Shown piece by piece: positions 34,715 to 44,948 of a stretch of 64,000 bases of DNA (positions within the stretch are counted from its first letter, which is position 1; every line of letters starts with the position of its first letter). The notes beneath the pieces were generated by a model. That model searched no databases. It was given only the letters and a program-made list of their open reading frames with translations, and was not told the DNA's origin. The position numbers and the translations under genes were made by a program. This stretch comes from Laburnicola sp. R22_1 (Eukaryota > Ascomycota > Dothideomycetes > Pleosporales > Didymosphaeriaceae): the NCBI GenBank assembly GCA_014281115.1, contig JACONQ010000008.1, positions 434,001 through 498,000 on the forward strand, in the 5' to 3' direction.

Positions 34715-35775
34715 CTTTGCTTTATAAATCAAAGGCAGCGAAGGTAGCAGAGAGGGATGGCAATTGGGAAAGCTGACTTCAAGTAGGCAACCGCTTGCGT
34801 GGCAATGCTTCTTCCTTCGAGCGGATCTCGCGGCTGGCTAACGATTTATGGACGAATTCGTGCATACACGGATACGGCCAAATACGAAACGAGGCAACGA
34901 TCCACGTTGGACCTCTGTCGACTGCTGCACGATGTCTGGACTCTGTAGCTAGGTATCGTGGACGAGTTGTTGATGGATAATAAGTAGTCCGCGCACAGAT
35001 GGGTGACTATCGTCCAGGCCGCGCAACATGGCCTCAGCTTCAGGTTCCAGCGCGTCGTCATGCAGATGGCATGGGCGCACACATGATCCGCCCATGTATG
35101 ACGAAAGAGGGGCACTGCCTCGGGTACAGTACAGTGTGTGAGCGGGTGACTATGCATCTCACAACTGAGACTCTGCTGCTCATGTGTGATGCGCTGCAGA
35201 CTGGAAGTTTCGTTGTCCTGAATATACTGCGGAAAGAGCAATGGCAAGCATGTGAAGCGCCACCGATGGATCCATCCATCCATGGATCCATGGATGTTGT
35301 AACGTCACGTGCTTTCGGATGGCCGGGACCCCGCCCGACCTACCTTAAATAGAAACTGCACGTGAAGAGTCTGCTTACGGCTAGCGCTTTCGTCATAGCT
35401 TCGTCTTCTCCCACTTTCACCTGCAACTCCATACAGATACGTTTGTGGGGTAGAGCTATACTCCAACGAACTATACTTGTCAATTGCTCTTACTCATGGT
35501 TATTGCAAAGACATACAGGACAACTCTATCTGGCCAATGCTTGTTCTCGAAATATGACTGATACCTGAAGAACAAGCTACGACCAGCCATGTCAAGCCTT
35601 TTTATCCCAATAACAAACGCCGCTTCTAACCTGTGCGACCAATCCGGTATCATTACCATGCATTACATCACTGACGTCCTTCTATTTACTTGCTGTGTGC
35701 TTGCTTCGGGACATTGCGCTCAACATTCGAACTCCTGTAACTCTCCACCCTACAGCAATACATTAAAAATACACG
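34715..35775. other. Divergent intergenic region between the FAS1 gene and glutamate decarboxylase
   Basis: 1.06 kb with both promoters. A small palindromic cluster of 'ggatccatccatcc' and 'catggatccatgg' lies at about 35268-35294. Short frames here have only GTG/TTG starts. No gene called. Confidence 0.45.
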
Positions 35776-37678
35776 ATGGCAGGACTCGCTCGACACGTCA
35801 ATCCTGATGAATTGATCAAGTCACTACAGGATCACCCCAAACACGGAGCAGGTAGCAGTAGCAACCGCTTCTTATCGCACACTACGCCGTATTCTAGCCG
35901 ATACGCAAGCTCGATCGAGCTGTCCAAGTTTCAGATTCCTCATGATGGAGCTCCGGCCGATGTCGTTCACCAGTTGCTCAAGGACGAACTGGAACTGGAT
36001 GGAGTGAGAGCGTCGTAGCTGCAAATTGGAACTGCTGCTGACACTGGGTAGCGGCCCAACTTGAACTTGGCTTCATTCGTCGGGACCTACATGGAGAAGG
36101 AGGGCGAACAACTCATGATCGAGAATCTATCAAAAAATCTGGCCGATGCTGACGAGTACCCTGCCATGATGGATATGCATGGCCGTTGCGTCTCTATCCT
36201 GGCTCATCTCTGGGGCGTTCAGAAAGGAGAAAAAGCAATTGGCTCTGCAACGACTGGTTCTAGTGAGGCGATACATTTAGGTGGATTGGCTATGAAGCGT
36301 CGTTGGCAAGAGAAGAGGATGAAGGAAGGAAAGGACACATTGAAGCCAAACATCCTTATGGGATCTAATGCTCAGGTAGCGCTTGAGAAGTTTGCGCGCT
36401 ACTTTGATGTAGAGGCTCGTATCCTTCCCGTATCATCCGAGTCACACTACCGTCTCAACCCTGATCTGGTCAAGGACAACATTGACGAGAACACTATTGG
36501 TGTGTTCGTCATTCTGGGATCTACATACACCGGACACTATGAGCCTGTGGAGGAGATCAGCAACATTCTTGACGAGTATGAGAAGAAGACTGGTATCGAT
36601 ATTCCGATCCACGTCGATGTAAGCCTTACAACTGTTGCCATAGCCCAGCTAGGTACTGATTTACCAGGGTGCTTCTGGAGCTTTTATTGCTCCTTTTACC
36701 CATGCGAAGGCAGGACAGAAATGGAACTTTGAACTTCCCCGCGTCAAGTCGATCAACGTTAGCGGTCATAAGTTCGGCCTGGTGTACGCTGGCGTTGGAT
36801 GGATCATCTGGAGGGATGAGAGCTATCTGCCCAAGCATCTCATCTTTGAACTGCACTATCTAGGTGGCACCGAGGAGTCATTCACTCTGAACTTCTCCCG
36901 ACCCGGAGCGCAGATTATTGCACAGTACTACAATCTCGTCCATCTAGGTTTCACCGGATACCGCCGCATAATGGAGAACACACTTGCCAATGCTCGCCTC
37001 CTGAGTCGCGCGCTGGAGCAGACGGGCTGGTACCGTTGCGTATGTTTATGTGAACCGATCAAATGTGATGCGTCGTTGACATTCAACAGATCAGCGATAT
37101 CCATCGGAAGAAGGGCGACCACAAGTATGAGAAGGGCAAAGCCCAGTACGACCAAGGCGAGAACAGCGCCGATTACAACGCCGGTCTTCCCGTGGTTTCC
37201 TTCACATTCACCGACGATTTCAGAAAAGCCTACCCGCACCTCAAGGAGGATACAGTAAGCAATCTACTGAGAGCGAAGCAGTACATCATTCCAAGTAAGT
37301 GTATCCATAAATTTACGTATACGAGCTTAATCAGACAGGCTATCCGCTTCCTCCAAACGAGGACAAAACGCAAATTCTCCGTGTGGTCGTCCGCGAGACA
37401 TTGTCGTTGGATATGATCGAGCGTCTAGTTACGGATATTTGCAACGTTACTGAGAGCATGATGGATAGCGACGCGGTCGATCTCGCTGCCTGGCAACCCA
37501 CTCCAAGTCACGAGGTATCGCATTCCCTTCCTATAGCTGTGATCCAAATTTCCTAAAGGACTTCGCTGACGTGAAATTTCTTTTGCAGAAACAACGCTCA
37601 TCGCCCGGCCTCCCTGCGCACAACAAGCACAAGGCCCGCCATCCAATGCACAAAGGGGTGCACCGAGGCGTCTGTTAA
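35776..37678 (+). CDS. gad1: Glutamate decarboxylase (PLP-dependent)
   Basis: Exons 35776-36003, 36052-36618, 36668-37039, 37090-37294, 37339-37514 and 37589-37678, total 545 aa. Every intron has GT-AG ends and the joins restore conserved protein. It converts L-glutamate to GABA and CO2 in the cytosol, the first step of the GABA shunt used in stress tolerance and nitrogen metabolism. Evidence: 'NLASFVGTYMEKEGEQLM', 'GSATTGSSEAIHLGGLAMKRRW' type cofactor-binding segment, 'HVDGASGAFIAPF' (Asp binding the PLP ring nitrogen) and the Schiff-base lysine in 'NVSGHKFGLVYAGVGW' (about residue 300). Further family motifs are 'FTLNFSRPGAQIIAQYYN' and 'RVVVRET'. Length fits fungal GADs, including the basic C-terminal extension. 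No lesion seen. Confidence 0.95.
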
Positions 37679-38451
37679 TCGGGGTTTAGCCTTAGTGCGC
37701 CAAAGAAAGCCCTTCTTGCGCCAAATCCTCAAGTTGTCTCAAACCATGTCGTCCGGGAAGCAGTCGTCATGTACGCCCTGGGGATTCTCCAATGTTGTGA
37801 TGTGGGACGGGTGTGCAAGCAAGCAAGTTTATCGATCACAGTACCCTATTAGCGCTCGTAGCGTAGCGAATGCCAGAGCTTGCCTGGTGATTTATCCCAC
37901 CAGATCCGATGAACAGTGAGAAGTGTGGCAGGGAGCGGCCCAGGCGGAACGCTTTGCGCCCGCCAGTCCACATCCTCGATCCTTGAATCATCGTGGATCA
38001 AATCTCGCGCTAAGTCCGCATGTGGCAAGGCGCATCTGCTGGCGCTCGCGATCCCCAGAAGTCTATGATGCACCATCATCGTGGAGACTTATTGTTCCTT
38101 TCAATTCCATCCACTTCCCTTTTGTCTTGCTCTGCGGTGAGCATCAAATAGGGCACTGGGCGATATCCTTGTCAGCGTCATGTCACCAGTAGTCACGCCG
38201 CCGCTGCAGGTCGTACACGCAGGAGCAATCTCCTCCACGCCAGTATCCACAACTGAATGCTTGACATATGATGTCTTTGTTCTTTCTAGTGTGCGGCGGC
38301 GCCATAGAACCTCCGTCAAGCTAGAACATGATTGATACCATGACGTCTGCAGCTCATTGGATCTTAAACGACGTCTCTTCCACAGAACCCAACCACTCCG
38401 CGTCTTTTGCCATGTGCGAAGCTTAAGTTGCACTTGAAGCTTTTCTCCTCA
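37679..38451. other. Intergenic region before the cryptochrome gene
   Basis: 773 bp of normal composition between two plus-strand genes, so it holds a 3' UTR and a promoter. No repeat, RNA gene or convincing frame. A TTG-start extension of the cryptochrome frame to 38407 is not used. Confidence 0.45.
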
Positions 38452-40540
38452 ATGCTACGCCGCTGTGCTACATGGCCTCCCTGCAACGAACCCTTATGTT
38501 CGCTCTGTTTGCAGGGCAGAGGAGTCCGAGGCCCGAGCATGGGGCTTCTCGCCGACCACATAGAACACGAGAATCCTCGCGTGCTCATCTACATCCTCCG
38601 TCACGATGTTCGGCTCTCGGATAATCCCGTCTTTCACGCTGCGTCACTTGCTACTTCCAAGGAAAGCACACACGAGGTATCGTCACAATGTATCCAGAAC
38701 CACAGTCGCGATCAACATTCCCCATCAGGGCAGGATGCCCCGTCTTTCACACATTTTTTGCCCGTCTATATCTTTCCAGCAAACCAGGTCGAAGTATCTG
38801 GTTTCATTCCGGATAATACGAATCAGTCTCCATATCCGCATGCGCAAAGCTATGTTGCTGGCCTATGGCGCACCGGGCCACACCGCGTTAAGTTCATGGC
38901 CGAAGGCGTTTGGGACCTGAAGGAAAGATTGCGAAGCTTAGAATGCGGGTCTGGTCTACAGATAAGAGTTGGAAGGACTGCCGAAGTAGTGGAAGACATG
39001 ATCCAATGGTACGCGGACCAAAAGATCGCAGGTAGTAGCACAGTAGACGTTGCGGGAATCTGGATAACTTCAGAGGAGGGACCCGAGGAAAAGGCGGACG
39101 AAGAGGCAGTGAGACACATCGCAAACGAGAGAGGAGTGGAGCTCAAGGTATGGGCTGATGAGAAATATTATATCGATGAGTGTGTGCTCTCTCTACCAGC
39201 ACCGAGCAGCTTCAAAGAGGCACTGTAAGCTAACGTCATGGTAGTTGCGACTTACCGATGCCTATTTCCGAACTTCCAAACATATACACTACGTACCGCA
39301 AGTCACTAGAGCCACTTCGATCACGCCCGCGTCATACTATACCTACGCCGCAACGACTTCCGCCATTACCACCTAATACACCTCCCCAAAAGCATCCTTT
39401 CGAGATTCCAGATAATCTAGACGACCTGATAGAAGCCCTAGTATGGCCTTTACTCGAGACTTCAAAACATGGCTTGCCATTACCACCGGTGTGGCCTACC
39501 GGCACGAAGTCCGCACATCCATTTTCAGGAGGAGAGGATTCGGCTCAAAAGCGGCTCGCGCACCTCATTTCAAGCGGCGCAATGAGTTCGTATAAGTCCA
39601 CACGGAACGGCATGCTTGGGCTTGACTTCAGCACCAAGCTTTCTGCCTTCCTTGCCCAGGGTGAGTCGTCATAAGTCAAGTGATCAACAGAACCTGTGTA
39701 GGCATGCGCTTACCACGTCTTAACTTAGGTCATATTACTGCACGCCAAATACACTGGGCGATGGTGAAATTTGAAGGTGGAAAGGGATCCGGTAAAAGCA
39801 TTGCAAGTTATGGGAAAGGGGAGAACGAAGGCACAGCTGCCATCAGGTTTGAGCTCTTATGGCGAGATTATATGCACTTGTGCGCTCGCAAATTTGGGGC
39901 CAGGATGTTCAGCCTGCACGGCATCCATGATCCGTAAGTAATCACTACATTATACTACCTGTGCACACCATGCTCACAATGAATCTATAGACCCAGCCGT
40001 ACTCGGGAAGTCGGCAACGAAGAATCAGCTCAGCACGATGACAGCCGGGCGCCGCGGAAGCGCTGGAAAATGCTCCACAATAGCGACAATCCCCACGAAG
40101 ACACAGAGAAAACGCGCGAAGCCTTCGCCCGATTCCGATCCGGCCGTACAGGCATCGGCCTCATAGACGCCGCCAACCGCGAACTCTTCCTCACCGGGTA
40201 CACGTCGAACCGCGCACGGCAGAACGTAGCGTCCTTCCTTTCCAACCCGGCCCACCTCGGAATAGACTATCGTGTCGGTGCCGAATGGTACGAGTACCTG
40301 CTCATCGACTACGACATGGCCAACAATTGGGGTAACTGGCAATACGTCGCCGGCGTCGGTAACGATCCGAGGCAAGGCCGTGTATTCAATCCGGTCAAGC
40401 AGGCTCTGGACTATGATCCGAGGGGCGAATACATCAAGGCTTGGGTGCCGGAGCTGCGGGAGGTGAAATTGACGAGGAGCATTGGTTGGAGCAAGGAAGA
40501 GATGGATCAAAATAAGTTGATGGGGTTGTATCAGGCGTAG
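38452..40540 (+). CDS. cry: Cryptochrome DASH (photolyase family), with a premature stop
   Basis: Exons 38452-39179, 39245-39660, 39729-39933 and 39991-40540 give 632 aa. A shorter form would start at the ATG 38539. The N-terminus has the photolyase fold start 'VLIYILRHDVRLSDNP' (antenna-binding alpha/beta domain). Next come the 'DLPMPISELPNIYTTYRK' linker and the FAD-binding helical domain with 'GAMSSYKSTRNGMLGLDFSTKLS', 'ITARQIHWAMVKFE' and 'ELLWRDYMHL'. The diagnostic 'GLIDAANRELFLTGY' and 'DYDMANNWGNWQYVAGVGNDPR' complete it. DASH proteins bind FAD and MTHF, repair CPDs in single-stranded DNA and may act in blue-light or UV-A signalling. The residues before 38539 (MLRRCATWPPCNE...) could be a targeting sequence. 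TAG at 40538-40540 cuts the frame just before a coherent tail (separate entry). Confidence 0.92.
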
Positions 40541-40687
40541 AGGCTGGATGAGTGGGAGAAGGAGAAATTGGGGTTGAAGGGGCTGGAGTGGGTTGGGGAT
40601 CCGCTGGTGAGGATACAGTTCTCTGTCAATTCAGGGAGGGGCCGAGGCAGAGGAAGACAGATGGGGAGGGGAAGAGGAAGAGAATGA
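40541..40687 (+). other. Coding-like extension of cryptochrome DASH after the TAG stop
   Basis: Directly after the TAG the same frame stays open for 48 codons and ends in TGA (40685-40687). It reads 'RLDEWEKEKLGLKGLEWVG', then 'DPLVRIQFSVN' and then an RG-rich tail 'SGRGRGRGRQMGRGRGRE'. The first part looks like the normal end of ascomycete DASH proteins, and RG-rich tails are known in the family. The stop could derive from a Trp (TGG) or Gln (CAG) codon by one transition. Either the allele is truncated, or the stop is read through, or the codon is edited or mis-sequenced. Confidence 0.7.
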
Positions 40688-41106
40688 GGAAAGCGATGGA
40701 GAGGCGACGATGGTAGGTGGTGTTATATTGATTGAGTTGTTTGCGAACGAGAAAAAGAGGGCGCATCCCAAGTCTTCGTGAGTATTGGCTGGCTAGCAGA
40801 GATCTTTTCTAGACGACAACCTTCTAGCTTCGCTCTCAACACCCTGAACAACTCACATCATTGCCATCCAGTATTCACAATTGAAACCCACGCATTCGTC
40901 CCCAAAACGAAAGAAAACAGCAAACCCCATTATCCATTGTATCCGCGCAAGACATTCCGCCCCTCCCCCCTCCTCCCTCGCAATGCACGCACAAACACCC
41001 ATAAGAAGCAAACACCTCTCCCTCCAACCCACAAACTCCAAAAACTAAAACTAAAACTACATCACCCATCCTACAAACCTCCATCCGACACCACCAAAAA
41101 CGCAAC
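40688..41106. other. Intergenic region between cryptochrome and the J-like gene
   Basis: 419 bp, C-rich towards the right end (5' leader of the next gene). The 100 bases before 41107 are nearly G-free and rich in ccaaac/aaaac units, typical of a pyrimidine/A-rich fungal 5' UTR. No gene seen. Confidence 0.45.
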
Positions 41107-41907
41107 ATGTCCCTCCCCAAATCCGCCTGCCTCTCCCCCTTCAGCACATCCCTGCACGCCTCCCCACCGCCCACCCTCTGGACAGACCACTACGCCGTCC
41201 TCGGCCTCTCGCACAACGGCACAACCGAAGAAATAAAAGCGCAGTTCCGCACCCTCCGCGGGAAATACTTTGCGTCGGATGCGGCGAAGTATCGCGCTGC
41301 GCAGGGGGCGTATGCCGTGCTTGTGGATGCGGAGGCAAGGAAGGAGTATGATGCTGTGTATAGAGTTGTTGTGGGGCTGCCGCCTGTGGACGTGGAGGGG
41401 GTAGAGGGAGAGGTGGGGAGTTCGACGGGGACAGAGATATCGACGAGCCGATCGCGCACCGCGTCTACAACCTCGGATTCAGCGATGGCATCGAGCGCGA
41501 GTAGTCTGCCACCCACTCCCCCACGCTCACCCATCCGACCCCCAGCTTCGTACTTAGACTCACAGTCTTCCGTTAAAGATGCCATCTCGAAACTAGACGC
41601 TCTACAACTATCTCAATCTCACGACTTGGATGCAAACACCAAGCGCCAGGCCTCTCCTCCTGCGGTTCCGAAACCCGAATTGGACCAGCTCGAGCCCCAG
41701 GACCAGGACGTAGCCGGGCCCGCAGATCCAAATCGCGCGCTAAAGCAGTACGCTCCAGGCGGGTACACGCCGTTTATTGGGTCGGTGCCGTATCAGAGCT
41801 ATGTTCCGCTTGCAGTGAAGTATCTTGATGGCGCTGGTGGGGCGAAGATGCCGTGTACTAAACGGCCGGGGTATCAGTTTGGTAGGGCCAGGTTAGCGAT
41901 GTCTTAG
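41107..41907 (+). CDS. J-like domain protein lacking the HPD motif
   Basis: Single exon, 266 aa. Residues about 23-85 resemble a DnaJ J-domain: 'WTDHYAVLGLSHNGTTEEIKAQFRTLRGKYFASDAAKYRAAQ...' with helices I, II and III ('DHYAVLGL', 'EEIKAQFRTLRGKYF', 'YRAAQGAYAVLVDAEARKEYDAVY'). The His-Pro-Asp loop between helices II and III, which stimulates Hsp70 ATPase, is absent ('FASDAAKYR' stands there), so it is a J-like rather than a true J protein. The N-terminal 22 residues with Ser/Pro and few acidic residues could be a mitochondrial presequence (weak). The middle is Ser/Pro-rich and disordered. The C-terminus (about 215-266) is ordered, with 'YAPGGYTPFIGSVPYQSYVPLAV'. Function unknown; it could act as a regulator of a partner J protein, as Pam16-like proteins do, but that is speculation. 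Confidence 0.8.
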   Translation: MSLPKSACLSPFSTSLHASPPPTLWTDHYAVLGLSHNGTTEEIKAQFRTLRGKYFASDAAKYRAAQGAYAVLVDAEARKEYDAVYRVVVGLPPVDVEGVEGEVGSSTGTEISTSRSRTASTTSDSAMASSASSLPPTPPRSPIRPPASYLDSQSSVKDAISKLDALQLSQSHDLDANTKRQASPPAVPKPELDQLEPQDQDVAGPADPNRALKQYAPGGYTPFIGSVPYQSYVPLAVKYLDGAGGAKMPCTKRPGYQFGRARLAMS

Positions 41908-42820
41908 GGGTGATGGATTGGACTGGAGGGCTGTTAGTTGGTTGATTGATTGATTGAGCGAAGGAGCATAAAGGAGGATAGGATGTAGCTAACTAGCTAC
42001 AAAGACAGCTACTCGATCGATTTGTCGCGTTGATATGAGTTTAGGTTTTTCATTATTGGTCTTGGTTTTTGTATATGATATGAGCTCGTATAGTGAGTGT
42101 AGCATAGCATGGTATCAGCACTCAGTCTTTCCATTTTTTGCATGGTAGTACTATGGATGGATAAAACAACAATCAATTAACATAAAACAGTCGAATAGTT
42201 ATCAACCACACGTAATCGATCGCACATGAATTCTCCCTACTATCGCATCTAATGGTCTACATAAAACACAACATACCACGCACAACTCAAACATCCCTTT
42301 ACAACCTCTTCTACGAAGTATCCCCATTTACGGCTCCAAACCTTAGAATATGATAAAAAATCAATCGTTTTTCTACATCTATCTATTATTATATCAATCC
42401 TTCTTTAGCCCCACTCCCGCATTACAAAACAAAGGTCATTCTCTCTGTTCCATACAACTACTATACTACTACTTCCTTCTCGCTGAAAAGGGTTCTTTCT
42501 TTTCCAAAAAGTGACATCACGGGCACCTGATTAACATAACTTTGATCCCGATGTACGTAGTTGATAGTATTTTTTATTTGTGTTATGCAAAGCAAGGCAG
42601 GAAAAGGGTATATCGACCCACACCCACATCTAAGGTACGAGTACAAGTGCGTAAGAGAATGCCTACACTGACTGTCCCATCCCATCTCATACCCTACCGA
42701 ACCCAGTCAAAAACCTCGGAATGTAACGCCAAACGCTAATGCTACCACTTTTGCCCCAGTTATGCACGCACACGCACACAAATCAACCTCCCCTCAACCC
42801 ACCCAATCCAACCGTACCCC
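41908..42820. other. Convergent intergenic region
   Basis: 913 bp of 3' flanks for the J-like gene and Utp7. It includes a 'ttgattgattgattga' run at about 41942-41957 and AT-richer sequence with 'tatgatatgagctcg' around 42075. Short open frames at 42461-42739 have no support. No RNA gene recognised. Confidence 0.45.
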
Positions 42821-44470
42821 CTACCCCTTCCTCGCAAACCGCTCCAACGCCGGCCCATACGCCTTCCTATCCCTCTCCAACTTCTCCGCCATCTTCCTCT
42901 CATTCTTCTTCAGCATCTCCCTCGCCCTCACCTTCTCCTCATCAATAACATTCTTCTGCCCATGCCTCCTCAAATACTTCTTCAACGCACTATTCCTCCC
43001 CCTCGCCTTATTCTTCAGCTTCTCGACTTTATCTTCCGGTCTGGCGTCGAGGTCGCGCTCGCGGCGGCGCTGCGCGTCCGACGCAAGATCGAGGTTGCCG
43101 ACGAAGTTGGGATCGATGGAGATCATCGAGGGCTGGAGTTTTTCGAGGAGGGCGTGGACTTCGGCTTCTTGGCGCTGTTTGGGGGTTTCGAAGGGGTTGG
43201 TGCCGGGCTCGAGAGAGTCGGGGTTGGGCTCGCCGGCGCCGGGGACGAGGATGGAGGAGAAGCCTTTGTGGTGCGCGATGCCGAGGACGTCTTCGAAGGG
43301 GCAGTAGCGCAGGCGGGAGATGGCGAGGCCGTCGCCGCCCCAGTTCATGTACGGCGCTGGGACGCGGACGTCCGAGTCGGGACTGAGGGTGAAGATGTCG
43401 GGTTTGTAGATGGAAACGTGGGTGCCGTAGCTTACGGCTGTGAGGTTGCGGTCGGAGATGGTGATGCTGGAAGCGGGGTGCCTGAGGTAGTGCTTGTGCA
43501 GTTCTTTGAACATGCGGATGTCCCAGATGGACATTTGGCTGTCTTGCGATGCCGACACCATGTAACGACCTGCTTTGTCGACGGCGATGGCGCGCACCGG
43601 GCCGCGGTGGGGGAGGAGTTTGACAAGCGGGGTTTGCGAGTTGGGCGACCAGAGTGTGACGAGGCCTTTCTGGTGGCCTGCATGTAGGATAGCATTATAC
43701 GGATTCTGCGCGAATGCGGTCGGGGGGCCGAGTTTCGTGGGTATATCCGTAAGCATCTGGCCCGTCGAGATGTCTGTGTACCGGAGCATGCCAGAGGTCG
43801 ATATCGACGCGAGGAGGAAATGGTAGGGTAGGTACTCGAGATGCGTCGCCTCCTGATGTTTCTTCAACTGATGTATTTCCACACCGTCGCCTGCGTAAAT
43901 GTACACGCATTTTTTCTGCGCGACGGCGAAACGCTGGTTGGTGTTGAGCCATTTTGCATCCCGCACCGTCTCGCCGAGTTGTAGTTCACAGCCCAACTTC
44001 CCTTCTCGCCAGTCGAAATTGGCCACATGACCCTTCCGACTCGCAATCAGCAGGTCGCGTCCGTTCCTTGTATAGTCGCACACATCATACGGCCCCAACT
44101 CGTCCAGCCTCAATTCAAATCCTTTCTTCGCCGTCTCCATGCTAACTTCTTGCCGTATCTCGTCCTGCCGCACCTTGTACGTCCTCTCCAGCTCCCCTTC
44201 CGGCTCCAGCAGTCCCGCCTCATTGTCTAGCAGTATCTCCGCTTGTTTTGCTTGTAATGTGGCTCGCTTGGTCTTCTCCTCCAGCGCTCTTAGATTCGAC
44301 CGCAGTTTCTTGTCTTTTACATATTTTGTAGGTATTTTGTTGCCGCGACCGTATTGCGCATGGGCGGCTTTAGCGTATTCAGCTTGTTGTTGCGCTTCGG
44401 CATCGTCTACGGGTGTTTTCTTCGATTTTGGGCGGGGCGCAGAAGGCTTAGAGGGTGGTTTTGAGGCCAT
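42821..44470 (-). CDS. utp7: U3 snoRNP / small-subunit processome protein Utp7 (WDR46)
   Basis: Single exon, 549 aa, ATG at 44470. It is a nucleolar component of the 90S pre-ribosome needed for 18S rRNA maturation. The N-terminal 120 residues are Lys/Arg-rich and helical ('KYVKDKKLRSNLRALEEKT'). A WD40 propeller follows (about 125-375) with 'GRDLLIASRKGHVANFDWREGKL', 'RFAVAQKKCVYIYAGDG', 'LLPHRGPVRAIAVDKAGRYM' and 'SASQDSQMSIWDIR'. The diagnostic BING4CT domain spans about 380-458: 'LRYCPFEDVLGIAHHKGFSS', 'LVPGAGEPNPDSLE', 'NPFETPKQRQEAEVHALLEK' and 'MISIDPNFVG'. A basic C-terminal helical tail ends the protein. Length and domain order fit the family, and there is no sign of damage. Confidence 0.95.
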   Translation of the reverse strand: MASKPPSKPSAPRPKSKKTPVDDAEAQQQAEYAKAAHAQYGRGNKIPTKYVKDKKLRSNLRALEEKTKRATLQAKQAEILLDNEAGLLEPEGELERTYKVRQDEIRQEVSMETAKKGFELRLDELGPYDVCDYTRNGRDLLIASRKGHVANFDWREGKLGCELQLGETVRDAKWLNTNQRFAVAQKKCVYIYAGDGVEIHQLKKHQEATHLEYLPYHFLLASISTSGMLRYTDISTGQMLTDIPTKLGPPTAFAQNPYNAILHAGHQKGLVTLWSPNSQTPLVKLLPHRGPVRAIAVDKAGRYMVSASQDSQMSIWDIRMFKELHKHYLRHPASSITISDRNLTAVSYGTHVSIYKPDIFTLSPDSDVRVPAPYMNWGGDGLAISRLRYCPFEDVLGIAHHKGFSSILVPGAGEPNPDSLEPGTNPFETPKQRQEAEVHALLEKLQPSMISIDPNFVGNLDLASDAQRRRERDLDARPEDKVEKLKNKARGRNSALKKYLRRHGQKNVIDEEKVRAREMLKKNERKMAEKLERDRKAYGPALERFARKG

Positions 44471-44948
44471 GGTGGCCGTGTAAAGCGTAAAAGCGCTCGA
44501 TGGGGATAATATACTTGGTGGGTAGTTTGTGTCCAGAATGCGCCAGTGATTCGAGCTCCAGTTGTGTTATAGCGGCGGCTGTCGAACTGAAGCGACAGAA
44601 TCGAAATATTCTGGCTGCATCAAATTCTGCCGTTGCTCACCGCTTCGTGGCTCGCGCTTGTCTGTTAAAGCTAGGGTCCGTGGGGTGATTAGTAACAGCT
44701 TATCTTGCTCAGGCTCACATTCAATTGGATGAGATAAAAATGTTTATTTCCCCTTATTTTGATTCGTTATTAGATATTTGTAAATGTACCAACCACCACA
44801 CGGCGACCAGTTTCACTCACATTCAACTATAAGTCGAGCTTATGGCCTACACCAGTGGGTCTTTTAATGATGTAATCGACATTGTCGATGTCCGTGTGTT
44901 AAATAGGACATCGTCATTTCGCCGAGTGGCTTGACACTCCGAGGTTAT
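44471..44948. other. Intergenic region between Utp7 and the decayed HET gene
   Basis: 478 bp. The first part is the Utp7 promoter; the region 44690-44900 is AT-richer with no gene. Nothing else supported. Confidence 0.45.

Noticed and set aside
39661..39701. Alternative 41-nt intron in cryptochrome DASH ending at 39701
   Set aside because: In frame but too short and would insert MRLPRLNL before GHITARQIHW; the 68-nt intron to 39728 gives the family sequence directly.
40520..40560. Possible intron removing the cryptochrome TAG
   Set aside because: The only GT...AG pairs spanning the TAG are under 20 nt; no branch site. The stop is treated as real in the DNA.
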